Origin: Limnoglobus sp.
Lineage (GTDB): Bacteria; Planctomycetota; Planctomycetia; Gemmatales; Gemmataceae
DNA: 12,701 nucleotides
Assembly (NCBI GenBank): GCA_025353985.1
Contig: JANXNT010000364.1
Span: 1 to 12,701 of the forward strand
Direction of reading: 5' to 3'
The notes under the pieces were generated by a model. The model was given only the letters and a program-made list of their open reading frames with translations. It was not told the DNA's origin and searched no databases. Both the position numbers and the translations under genes were made by a program. Shown in pieces: positions 6,730-12,701 of the stretch. Every line of letters begins with the position of its first letter. The first letter of the stretch is position 1.

Positions 6730-6911
6730 CGCGATTGGGTACTCGTGTTGGAGGCCAGCTACATGAGGAAATATACCTCGAGATACTGAAACGGATACCC
6801 GCAGCTCCGACTTCAGTCGTTTTGCAAAATTCAGACAAGTTCCCCCTGTCGGCGTGCCGATAGTAACGATTATCCGTGCGGCCATGCGCGCGGCAGATAG
6901 GGGATCGACCG
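6730..6911. promoter_or_regulatory. Divergent intergenic region with a short inverted repeat
   Basis: This 182-bp region separates the minus-strand PD-(D/E)XK-like gene from the plus-strand haem-binding-family gene and should hold promoters for both. A perfect inverted repeat, TCGGC-GT-GCCGA, is at 6850-6861. GATTAT (6868-6873) could serve as a -10 for the plus-strand gene, but no good -35 precedes it. Operator function is only a possibility. Confidence 0.25.
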
Positions 6912-9260
6912 ATGCTGCGACGACGAAACCTCCGGTTGGAAACGCTCGAAACTCGCGATCAACCGAGCGTGGCCGCGCCGCCATCGGTCGCTTCGCTCTC
7001 GGGGAGCGTGCTCACCGTTACGGGCAACGAATTCGACAACCGCATCGAAATCTTCCGCGACGTAACCGATGTCGTCGTTCGCGATAATGGCAATGAAATT
7101 GGCCGTTTTGCCGTCGTGGCAGTGAACTCGATTTCGGTCAACGCGCTCGGTGGCGATGATACGGTGCTGATTTCGCGGAAGTTACTGATACCGGCTACGA
7201 TTGTCGGCGGAACGGGACGCAACAAACTCGCGGGCGGCGGTGGTACGAACGTGCTGGTTGGCGGCAGTTCGGCGGACGTTCTCAAGGGCGGCATCGGTTC
7301 GAATACATTCACCGGGAACGGGGGCCGCGATAACTTGTTCAAAGTCGGTTTGCTGGACACGATCACCGCATCGCCGGGTAGCCGGGCGCTACGCGAAGAT
7401 GCGTTGCCGATCCCGTTCGGCTCGCTCGGGCAGCCGCAAGAACTGATGACGGCCAGTGACGTCGATACCCTCTTAAAGCGTGCCGCTGCGGCTTCGAGCA
7501 CGACCGATGCGATCATCGTGATCGTCGACCGCAACGGGCGTATTCTCGGCGTGCGCGTCGAAAGTGGCGTACCCGCCGAGATCCAGAACGACCCCGCGAA
7601 ACTCGTGTTCGCGATCGATGGTGCCGTTGCCAAAGCACGCACTGGCGCGTTCTTCGGCAACAACGAAGCCCCGCTGACTTCGCGTACGATTCAGTTCATC
7701 AGCCAATCGACGATCACGCAGCGCGAAGTCGATTCGAACCCGAACGATACGAACCCGAATTCGACGGTGCGCGGGCCGGGGTTCGTGGCCGCAGTCGGCA
7801 CGAAAGGGCACTTCCCGCCGGGCATCGCGTTCACGCCGCAAGTCGATCTTTTCGGCATCGAACACACCAACCGCGACGGGACATCTGGCCCCGGTTTGGA
7901 CCGCATCAAAGGCACCGCCGACGATGTGCTGTTCAACCAGCGTTTCAACCTCGAACGCAACTTCGTACCGCTAGGCCAAGAGCTGTTCGCACCCGATTCT
8001 TATGGCGTCGAATCGGGGTTGCTTCCCGGCGCACAATCGCGAGGTATCGCAACTCTGCCCGGTGGCATTCCGCTCTACAAAAACGGCCAGATCGTCGGCG
8101 GTATCGGCGTGTTCTTCCCCGGTAAAACGGGCTATGCCACCGAAGAAAACTCCTCGCTGAGCAGCACGTTCGATGTCACGAAACCGGATCGTTCGCTCGA
8201 AGCCGAATTCATCGCGTTCGCGGCGGGGGGGGGCTTGCAGGGGCTTGTGCCTGTTGGCGCACTCGGCGGCGTCGAACTGCCACCGGGGTTCAAAGGCATC
8301 CCCGTTATTGGCACGTCGCGAATCGACCTCGTTGGCATCCAACTCGACGTCCTCGGGCCGGGCGGTTTGGACAACGGCATGAAGGTGTTGAAGCAAGTCG
8401 GCGTCGCCGTAAAGGCCGGTACGGGCAACCCGAATGATGGCAAAAACCAGGTGATTGTCGCTGCGGGCGGTGTGACTCTGCGCGATGGCGTGCGTGCGGC
8501 CGAAGGCTGGCTGGTGACGCCGCACGATGGCGATGGCATCACCGCGTCCGATGTCGAACTCATCATTAATAGCGGCATCGAACAGGCCTTCGACACGCGC
8601 GCTGCGATTCGTTTGCCGGTTGGCCAACGTACGCGGATGGTGTTCGCGGTTGCGGACAAAACGGGGAAGATCGTCGGCCTGTACCGGATGCCGGACGCGA
8701 CGATTTTCTCGATCGATGTCGCCGTCGCCAAGGCACGCAACGTGGCCTATTACGCGAACGCCGACGATTTGCAGCCGATCGACCGCATCGACGATGTCCC
8801 GCTCGGCACCGCGTTCACGAACCGCTCGTTCCGCTATCTTGCGGAGCCGCGATTTCCGCTCGGTATCGATGGTACGCCGCCTGCGCCGTTCTCGCAATTG
8901 CTCGATGGCGGTGCCGATCCGCTTACGGGCTTGCAGGTCGGCCCGCGACTGCCCGCGTCGGCGTATCAGAGCGTTTACGGGTACGATGCGTTCAACCCCG
9001 GAACGAACTTCCGCGACAAGACGGACATCAACAACGCGAACGGCATCGTCTTCTTCCCTGGCAGTGCGTCGCTCTACAAAAACGGCAAGCTCGTTGGCGG
9101 TTTCGGCGTCAGCGGTGATGGGGTCGATCAAGACGATATCGTCACCGGTGCGGGCCAAGTTCGTTACGGCGTGCCGCTCAGTATCCCGCGGGTCGATCAA
9201 CTCTTCATCCGTGGCGTTCGCGTTCCGTACCAGAAAACGAACCGCAATCCCGAGGGATAA
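6912..9260 (+). CDS. Secreted/surface protein with RTX-like stretch and two HbpS/GlcG-like (haem-binding family) domains
   Basis: 782 residues from the ATG at 6912, chosen because MLRRRNLRLETLETRDQPS is the arginine-rich, LExR-type N-terminal motif found on large exported planctomycete proteins and because AGGGG lies upstream. Residues 98-140 are a Gly/Asp/Asn-rich stretch (GGTGRNKLAGGGGTNVLVGG) resembling calcium-binding RTX repeats. Two HbpS/GlcG-like units follow. Unit 1 (about 178-440) has ASDVDTLLKRAAA, IIVIVDRNGRILGV, AVAKARTGAFFGN and, after a long insertion, GGIPLYKNGQIVGGIGV. Unit 2 (about 545-765) has ASDVELIINSGIEQA, MVFAVADKTGKIVGLYR, AVAKARNVAYYAN and SASLYKNGKLVGGFGVSGDG. In Streptomyces, HbpS is an extracellular haem binder/degrader. 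Haem binding here is inferred, and the two inserts of over 100 residues are unusual for this short family. Confidence 0.8.
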   Translation: MLRRRNLRLETLETRDQPSVAAPPSVASLSGSVLTVTGNEFDNRIEIFRDVTDVVVRDNGNEIGRFAVVAVNSISVNALGGDDTVLISRKLLIPATIVGGTGRNKLAGGGGTNVLVGGSSADVLKGGIGSNTFTGNGGRDNLFKVGLLDTITASPGSRALREDALPIPFGSLGQPQELMTASDVDTLLKRAAAASSTTDAIIVIVDRNGRILGVRVESGVPAEIQNDPAKLVFAIDGAVAKARTGAFFGNNEAPLTSRTIQFISQSTITQREVDSNPNDTNPNSTVRGPGFVAAVGTKGHFPPGIAFTPQVDLFGIEHTNRDGTSGPGLDRIKGTADDVLFNQRFNLERNFVPLGQELFAPDSYGVESGLLPGAQSRGIATLPGGIPLYKNGQIVGGIGVFFPGKTGYATEENSSLSSTFDVTKPDRSLEAEFIAFAAGGGLQGLVPVGALGGVELPPGFKGIPVIGTSRIDLVGIQLDVLGPGGLDNGMKVLKQVGVAVKAGTGNPNDGKNQVIVAAGGVTLRDGVRAAEGWLVTPHDGDGITASDVELIINSGIEQAFDTRAAIRLPVGQRTRMVFAVADKTGKIVGLYRMPDATIFSIDVAVAKARNVAYYANADDLQPIDRIDDVPLGTAFTNRSFRYLAEPRFPLGIDGTPPAPFSQLLDGGADPLTGLQVGPRLPASAYQSVYGYDAFNPGTNFRDKTDINNANGIVFFPGSASLYKNGKLVGGFGVSGDGVDQDDIVTGAGQVRYGVPLSIPRVDQLFIRGVRVPYQKTNRNPEG
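8225..8233 (+). repeat. Nine-G homopolymer inside the HbpS/GlcG-like gene
   Basis: A run of nine G codes for Gly-Gly within FAAGGGLQG, after the first haem-binding-family unit. The frame is open across it as written. Such tracts are prone to slippage and to sequencing error; a change of one base would remove the second domain. Confidence 0.9.
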
Positions 9261-9283
9261 AATCGACGTAAGTCTGAATTGCA

Positions 9284-9317
9284 AACACTCCAAAAACTGG
9301 TTTTTCGGGTGTTTTTT
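9284..9317 (+). terminator. Intrinsic terminator of the HbpS/GlcG-like gene
   Basis: AACACTCCAAAAAC and GTTTTTCGGGTGTT form a 14-bp stem with one T-G wobble and one C-C mismatch around a two-base loop, followed by a T run (9312-9317). It begins 24 nt after the stop codon. Confidence 0.75.
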
Positions 9318-9479
9318 CGTCTCAAAATGCCACTTTTTGATCGAATTTTGCTGATCTGTTTCGGGGTCATTTGCCATAACTCAAATCAGTATCGCGGGTT
9401 ACGTCGAAGATTATGATGCGGACGCTTGCCGCAAGTAGCGCCTTTTTTAGGTCACAATGCGACCAAAAATCGACCGTAC

Positions 9480-9519
9480 GCGCCCTTTCTGAGTCATTGC
9501 GCGCCTTTTCTGAGTCATT
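9480..9519. repeat. Short direct repeat containing TGAGTCATT
   Basis: GCGCCCTTTCTGAGTCATT (9480-9498) recurs at 9501-9519 with one mismatch, a 21-nt spacing. A decayed relative of its first part (GCGCCTTTTTTAGGTCA) starts at 9439. The spacing is two helical turns, which would suit paired protein sites, but this may simply be an intergenic repeat family. Confidence 0.7.
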
Positions 9520-9674
9520 TCGCGACACTTTTGAATACGTCCGTGCACGTCGCACAATTCTGACTTACGTCAATTCAGCTAAAACTTTTTGACTTTAGGT
9601 TTTCGTGTGGACGAGTACCCATCGACCGTGAATATCATACTGAACATTTGACAGCTTCACGTTTTCGATGAAGT

Positions 9675-9688
9675 GTTGATCGGTCAAC
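9675..9688. promoter_or_regulatory. Inverted repeat just upstream of the ribosome binding site of the next gene
   Basis: GTTGA-tcgg-TCAAC is a perfect 5-bp inverted repeat ending seven nt before an AGGAGG at 9695-9700, which is itself eight nt from the ATG. It could be an operator or a small hairpin affecting translation. It is short enough to be chance. Confidence 0.25.
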
Positions 9689-9708
9689 TGGTATAGGAGG
9701 GAATACTC

Positions 9709-10149
9709 ATGGCGATTTCTGTGCGGATGCAGCGTGCGATCCATCGAGCGGCGGACATGAAAGCGGCGGGGTCGTCGTGGGAGATGATTGCCGCCGAACT
9801 GCAAAGGACCGTGCAAAGGGTGAAGAAGTGGCCTCGCGTTTACGCGATCGAGTGGCAAGAATTGTTCGGCAAATTCGAGAAACAGTTTCTCGAAGAAGCG
9901 GCCGCCGAGTCGGTGTTAGCATTGCGAAAACAGCTTCGCGTCGAAGCCCCCTTAGTAAGCGTTCAGGCCGCGGAAAAGCTCATCCGCTATCGAATTTCAC
10001 GGGCAAAACCGACTCCAAAACCGGCAGCCAAGTCAAACAAGCGGCGGAACGCCGAGGAACGCGAACGCCAGTTCGCGAACGAGTTGGACGAAGAAGCGCG
10101 ACGAGCCGCCGCGGCCACACGAGTCCCGACGACTATCGAGGCCACGTAG
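9709..10149 (+). CDS. Small basic protein with N-terminal helix-turn-helix-like region, function unknown
   Basis: 146 residues. The start is well supported by AGGAGGG eight nt upstream, the strongest ribosome binding site in the window. Residues 10-45 (AADMKAAGSSWEMIAAELQ, then RTVQRVKKWPRVYAIEW) look like a homeodomain-type helix-turn-helix of the sort found in resolvases, transposase helpers and phage terminase small subunits, with an aromatic W-P-x-x-Y segment after it. The rest is helical and ends in a Lys/Arg/Glu/Ala-rich, probably disordered tail from about residue 103. It stands alone between a terminator-ended gene and a convergent minus-strand cluster. DNA binding is likely; I cannot name a family. 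Confidence 0.65.
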   Translation: MAISVRMQRAIHRAADMKAAGSSWEMIAAELQRTVQRVKKWPRVYAIEWQELFGKFEKQFLEEAAAESVLALRKQLRVEAPLVSVQAAEKLIRYRISRAKPTPKPAAKSNKRRNAEERERQFANELDEEARRAAAATRVPTTIEAT

Positions 10150-10196
10150 GCGAAGCGCGAGTTGGAATGTCGCCATGATCCCTGTCAAACTAAGGC

Positions 10197-10601
10197 TCAG
10201 TAAATAGGCAGTAACATTACGATGGTGTTCGCATCTCTGTACATCATGCTCAAACAATCCGTAGTTTCTTCGGGAGTGAACGATTGGCCCAGATGAAAGC
10301 GGATTGTCAGAGGGAATTCGACCGAGACCAGTGGATTCTGCCGTAGCAACTCTGCGTCAGCGAAAGGTACTTCGTCCATACTTACCGTTGCTTCGACGCC
10401 CCCAATTTCCCCGCTTGCTTGTTTGAGATAATTGTAAATGAAACCATTTGCAATCATCCGGCCGATTCGATTCGAGTCATCTTCTTCGAAGAAAGCCCTC
10501 TGGACCTCATCCGAGTTGCTCATGACTCGATCAATAACAATAGAATGGGCCGTAATTTTCACCCGCAAAAAGGCAGCGATGTACGAAAAATCATTTTCCA
10601 T
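10197..10601 (-). CDS. Hypothetical protein in the toxin/immunity-like cluster
   Basis: 134 residues from the ATG at 10601, preceded by GGAAAG at fair spacing. A TTG ten codons further upstream (10631) is possible and would nearly abut the preceding gene. The sequence is acidic and mixed alpha/beta, with no signal peptide or membrane helix. The C-terminal half (PLVSVEFPLTIRFHLGQSFTP) looks beta-rich. It resembles neither the HEAT-like paralogues before it nor any family I recognise. It lies 34 nt after the last paralogue on the same strand, so it is probably the final gene of that transcription unit and could be another immunity-type or effector-accessory protein. Its stop faces the helix-turn-helix gene end-on across 47 nt. 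Confidence 0.6.
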   Translation of the reverse strand: MENDFSYIAAFLRVKITAHSIVIDRVMSNSDEVQRAFFEEDDSNRIGRMIANGFIYNYLKQASGEIGGVEATVSMDEVPFADAELLRQNPLVSVEFPLTIRFHLGQSFTPEETTDCLSMMYRDANTIVMLLPIY

Positions 10602-10635
10602 TGCAGTGCTTTCCAATGTTGTGATACTCAAACTG

Positions 10636-11184
10636 TTATTCCGTCAGAAAGCCCTCTACGAAATACTCATCGAAAATGAGCGGGTAGGCGACGTATTTGA
10701 TGCCGAATGCATATGTGTCGCGAATGCCTGACAATTTACAAAGACAGAGATAGATGGAGTGTCGCAAAGTGACATCATCGGAAGCCAGTGCGGATTCTGC
10801 AAGTGATCGAAACAAAGCGGAATCCTCCGTCAAATGATCTGCGAATTTCTGCAAGGTTGAGACCGCAAGTATTTGCACCGCGATGTCGCTATCGGACATC
10901 GCGATATCTCGTACGACCGCAATCACCGACTCGTTACGGTTCCATCGCTCATCGAGTTTCTGTATCGCCAACAAGCGGATTTCGGGTACGTCGCTTTGGA
11001 GTGCATTCCGCACATCCAATTCGGATCGATCCATCTGCAATATCAACGTATGATTCGTAAATGCTTCTGCTGCCGCATAGGATACTTGGTAATAGTCTAA
11101 AAGCGCTAGCGCAGACGCTTCCGCTTGACGAAGGCCATCGGCGATTTTTCGATTCAGGGCGGTGTATCGGCTATCATAGGTCAT
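10636..11184 (-). CDS. HEAT-like small protein, immunity-type paralogue A
   Basis: 182 residues from the ATG at 11184. I prefer this over the ATG three codons upstream because it gives the same N-terminal spacing as the two neighbouring paralogues (Tyr at 7, Asn at 11). Paired helices with HEAT-like spacing fill the middle (SDVPEIRLLAIQKLDERW, SDSDIAVQILAVSTLQKF). A strongly conserved patch, ASDDVTLRHSIYLCLCKLS at 133-151, matches STDDVSIRHTVYLKLCHLS of the paralogue encoded at 11574-12155. No signal peptide: cytoplasmic. The role as immunity protein is inferred from its small size, tandem paralogues and position downstream of a toxin-like gene; HEAT-like folds are common in immunity proteins. 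Function otherwise unknown. Confidence 0.7.
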   Translation of the reverse strand: MTYDSRYTALNRKIADGLRQAEASALALLDYYQVSYAAAEAFTNHTLILQMDRSELDVRNALQSDVPEIRLLAIQKLDERWNRNESVIAVVRDIAMSDSDIAVQILAVSTLQKFADHLTEDSALFRSLAESALASDDVTLRHSIYLCLCKLSGIRDTYAFGIKYVAYPLIFDEYFVEGFLTE

Positions 11185-11200
11185 ATTTAACATTTCTGCG

Positions 11201-11549
11201 TCAAGCTGCGGCGGAACCGAATACGCTCACGCTTCCGGATTCGCAATGGGATGCACGTCGCCAACGGGCCGTTTTTTTCGGAACCAACCCCAAAAAGCGA
11301 ATACTTTCAGTTTCACAGTGTTCTCCAATTTTGTCGAGACTCTTGATGCGGATCAGCGGATCGTGCGATTGCAAACCTTCCAGCACTGCCGACAAGTCGA
11401 GGTCCATCTGAAGCACCAACGGATCGTCGGTGACTTCGCCTTTCTCAATGTTTTTCTTGCAGCGGAAATCGAACAGTTCTTTCGCAACCGCTTCGCTTTC
11501 GCGCAACTCAGCCTACGTTCAGTTTCAGATACTCTGGGTTGTTACACAT
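11201..11549 (-). pseudogene. Broken HEAT-like immunity-type paralogue B (frameshifted and truncated)
   Basis: ATG at 11549 opens MCNNPEYLKLNVG, matching the N-terminal spacing of the two paralogues (Tyr 7, Asn 11), but reaches TGA after 13 codons. Homology resumes in another frame at about 11506 (LRESEAVAKELFDFRCKK, then VLEGLQSHDPLIRIKSLDKI), aligning with LRDVDAVAEELADYW of the upstream paralogue. Between Asn 11 and the conserved Leu the paralogues have 18 nt and this copy only 10, a net loss of 8 nt. The similarity stops near 11312; the remaining sequence up to the stop at 11201 is unrelated, and the conserved C-terminal RHxxYLxLCxLS patch is missing. Translation from TTG at 11506 could still give a short product, but the gene looks dead. 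Confidence 0.65.
11227..11316 (-). other. Small alternative-frame ORF (29 aa) after the broken paralogue
   Basis: A GTG-started frame encodes MKLKVFAFWGWFRKKRPVG and ten more residues before TGA. It has an aromatic/basic character unlike the surrounding frame. It lies where homology of the broken paralogue ends, so it may be the tail of another lost gene joined here. No clear ribosome binding site, so expression is doubtful. Confidence 0.2.
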
Positions 11550-11573
11550 AGCAAAATTTTGTGTTAATTGAAA

Positions 11574-12155
11574 TCATGTGACAGATTCGCTGTCTGAATT
11601 AGCAAACTGCCTTACAAGATCTTCGTTATAAATAATTGGATTTGCGTAATTCTTTAGCCCGAAAATCAACACCAATGTTGCATGGTCGCAAAATTCTGAT
11701 AAGTGACACAGTTTAAGATATACAGTGTGGCGAATCGAGACATCGTCTGTTGATATCGCCAGGTTTGCGAGATCACGCAGATACTCACGCTTATTTGTCA
11801 TATTCGACTCGTAAACTGTAAGTGTATCAAGAGCACGTAGTTGAACTTCACGATCGAGATCATTTAAAGCCATCATGCGAATTACCGGCACTGCTTTCTG
11901 TAGTGGATCGCCTGCTCCAGTGCTAATAACTAGTAACGCAACACATCGCACACTTGCATCATCACTTAGCAGTCCTTTCAACAATGCGTCATCATCGGTT
12001 TTCATCATTTCGACTTGCGGATTCCCTTGAAAATCTGCCAGAAGACTGGTCTTTGTTCTCCAGTAATCCGCAAGTTCTTCGGCAACAGCATCAACATCTC
12101 GCAGTGCTTTAACCATCTTGGTATTTATTGCAGAGTACAAATTATTATTTAGCAT
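11574..12155 (-). CDS. HEAT-like small protein, immunity-type paralogue C (adjacent to the toxin-like gene)
   Basis: 193 residues from the ATG at 12155; a TTG three codons upstream is possible, but ATG keeps the common N-terminal pattern (MLNNNLYSAIN, Tyr 7, Asn 11). HEAT-like helix pairs follow (SDDASVRCVALLVIS; DLDREVQLRALDTLTVYE), then the conserved patch STDDVSIRHTVYLKLCHLS at 135-153 and a C-terminal GLKNYANPIIYNEDLV, corresponding to GIKYVAYPLIFDEYFV in paralogue A. It is the first gene after the toxin-like gene, the usual place of the cognate immunity gene. Codon use is AT-richer than in the left half of the window, consistent with acquisition. No membrane segment. The immunity role is inferred. 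Confidence 0.7.
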   Translation of the reverse strand: MLNNNLYSAINTKMVKALRDVDAVAEELADYWRTKTSLLADFQGNPQVEMMKTDDDALLKGLLSDDASVRCVALLVISTGAGDPLQKAVPVIRMMALNDLDREVQLRALDTLTVYESNMTNKREYLRDLANLAISTDDVSIRHTVYLKLCHLSEFCDHATLVLIFGLKNYANPIIYNEDLVRQFANSDSESVT

Positions 12156-12369
12156 GTTTTGCAACCTTAGCTAAACCATTCAGGCTAGTCGTATGGTATG
12201 GTATGTTAATATTTACGTCAGACATAATCATTTTTAACAGAGACTGAGTATGGCACAATATCTTGTAATCGTGATCTGGCACTACTCGCCAATTGAGGTC
12301 TTTAGCAATTTTAGCAGAAGCTGATAGTCTTTCTTGTGTATATGGTTCGGCTCTCTTGTAAGGATTTTC
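12145..12369 (-). other. Possible frameshifted C-terminal end of the toxin-like gene
   Basis: A second minus-strand frame is open for 74 codons, from just after a TGA at 12372-12370 to two consecutive TAA stops (first at 12147-12145). It has a protein-like sequence including KDLNWRVVPDHDYKILCH and NINIPYHTTSLNGLAKVAKH. Adding one A to the A run at 12368-12365 (minus-strand sense) would join it in frame to the toxin-like gene. Its stop overlaps the ATG of the next gene by 11 nt, a coupling common for toxin-immunity pairs. Against it, the annotated frame is also plausible, and the third codon positions of this frame are very AT-rich in the overlap. Confidence 0.35.
12191..12205. repeat. Three tandem GTATG pentamers
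   Basis: GTATGGTATGGTATG lies between the toxin-like stop and the first immunity-type start. It is a slippage-prone microsatellite whose unit is not a multiple of three; a change in copy number would shift the alternative toxin frame that crosses it. Confidence 0.8.
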
Positions 12370-12701
12370 TCAATTTCACCAATCACACGTCGAGTACCTG
12401 CAATTTTCTGCGCGGTCATTGCAGTCGTTTCCACTGCAACTGCCACAGCTTCCGTCGCTTCAACTGCGATTACCACTTTTCTTGCTGCCATTATCGCTTT
12501 GCCGGCACCGCCGATAGGCCCAGCGATTGCGCCATCAATACCGCCCGCTTCGGCTGCCTCCCATGTCGTGTCTGCAAATAATCCCCGAATCGCACCGGAA
12601 ATTCCGCCAGTGATGGCTCCGCCCACTGCACCGACACCTGCACCCGCTAAAGTACCTGCTCCTGGAACGATTGTACCGACAACGCCGCCTGCAACGCCAC
12701 C
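12282..12701 (-). CDS. C-terminal part of a glycine-zipper-rich, polymorphic-toxin-like protein (partial)
   Basis: The frame is open from the right edge to TAG at 12282 (139 residues visible, N-terminus off window). The first 65 or so residues are a glycine-zipper, membrane-like segment (GGVAGGVVGTIVPGAGTLAG, GAVGGAITGGISGAIRG), then Ala/Val-rich helices (KVVIAVEATEAVAVAVETTA) and a short charged end (RRVIGEIEKILTREPNHIHK). Such zipper regions typically precede the C-terminal toxin domain of Rhs-type and other polymorphic toxins, and the tandem small paralogues immediately downstream fit immunity genes. The toxin domain left after the zipper is very short, which raises the frameshift question noted for 12145-12369. 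No toxin family can be named, and a plain membrane-associated protein is not excluded. Confidence 0.55.
   Translation of the reverse strand, partial: GGVAGGVVGTIVPGAGTLAGAGVGAVGGAITGGISGAIRGLFADTTWEAAEAGGIDGAIAGPIGGAGKAIMAARKVVIAVEATEAVAVAVETTAMTAQKIAGTRRVIGEIEKILTREPNHIHKKDYQLLLKLLKTSIGE

Larger units (their letters stand above)
9318..9708. other. Gene-poor intergenic region with short repeats
   Basis: I see no convincing gene in these 390 bases. A 27-base stem-loop, TTTTT(A)GGTC-acaatgc-GACCAAAAA, is at 9444-9469. A 19-nt direct repeat is at 9480-9519. TTGACA, a perfect -35 hexamer, is at 9648-9653, but its -10 at the right spacing is poor (AAGTGT). Short minus-strand frames across it start with GTG or lack binding sites and look accidental. 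Confidence 0.6.

Noticed and set aside
6730..6984. N-terminal extension of the PD-(D/E)XK-like gene by 85 codons
   Set aside because: It would overlap the start of the divergent gene, has no family-like content, and the internal ATG at 6729 gives the usual length of about 200 residues.
7971..9377. Minus-strand open frame of 468 codons opposite the HbpS/GlcG-like gene
   Set aside because: It is antisense to a gene with clear domains, is rich in Arg/Asp/Glu as expected for the complement of GC-biased codons, and crosses the terminator.
9444..9469. Stem-loop with T run as an intrinsic terminator
   Set aside because: The T run precedes the stem and the A run follows it on both strands, the reverse of what termination needs.
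9367..9555. Minus-strand 62-codon frame with a repeated RNDSE-x-AR element
   Set aside because: The peptide repeat is only the translation of the short DNA repeat; the start is GTG without a ribosome binding site and there is no other coding sign.
12251..12266. TGGCAC followed by TTG resembling a sigma-54 promoter
   Set aside because: The spacing and the second element do not fit, and it points away from the genes on the minus strand.
1..12701. CRISPR arrays, tRNA or rRNA genes
   Set aside because: I saw no regularly spaced repeats of the CRISPR kind and no cloverleaf or rRNA-like stretches.

Overview
The window (12.7 kb) looks like a chromosomal segment of a planctomycete, most probably of the Gemmata/Gemmataceae kind. 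This rests on an extracellular protein opening with a planctomycete-style N-terminal motif (LRLETLETRDQPS) and on a large porin-like outer-membrane protein with a signal peptide, in moderately GC-rich DNA with many weak ribosome binding sites. I ran no database search; all family calls are by eye.

Left part (1-3917, minus strand). A gene pair coding for a Bax-inhibitor-1/YccA-type membrane protein and a class IV aminotransferase, followed by an FAD-dependent oxidoreductase that runs off the left edge, has been split by a compact restriction-modification module (beta-class DNA methyltransferase plus overlapping HNH endonuclease). The module is bracketed by a direct repeat: 131 bp identical, about 147 bp in all, at 1303-1449 and 3063-3209. 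Each copy carries the same junction, the end of the Bax-inhibitor gene plus the start of the aminotransferase gene. Both host genes therefore survive intact, and one broken fragment of each is left behind. This is the pattern known as insertion with long target duplication.

Middle (3992-9317). Minus strand: a porin-like beta-barrel protein preceded by a PD-(D/E)XK nuclease-like protein. Divergently on the plus strand: a large secreted protein with an RTX-like Gly/Asp-rich stretch and two HbpS/GlcG-like (haem-binding family) domains, followed by a clear terminator.

Right part (9318-12701). After a gene-poor stretch with short repeats and a small helix-turn-helix-like plus-strand gene comes an AT-richer minus-strand cluster. 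It begins at the right edge with the C-terminal end of a glycine-zipper-rich protein that looks like a polymorphic toxin. Next come three tandem paralogues of a HEAT-like small protein (the middle one frameshifted and truncated) and one unrelated hypothetical gene. I read this as a toxin with an array of immunity-type genes. A second open frame of 74 codons continues past the toxin stop and overlaps the first immunity-like start by 11 bases, so the toxin may be frameshifted at its C-terminus.
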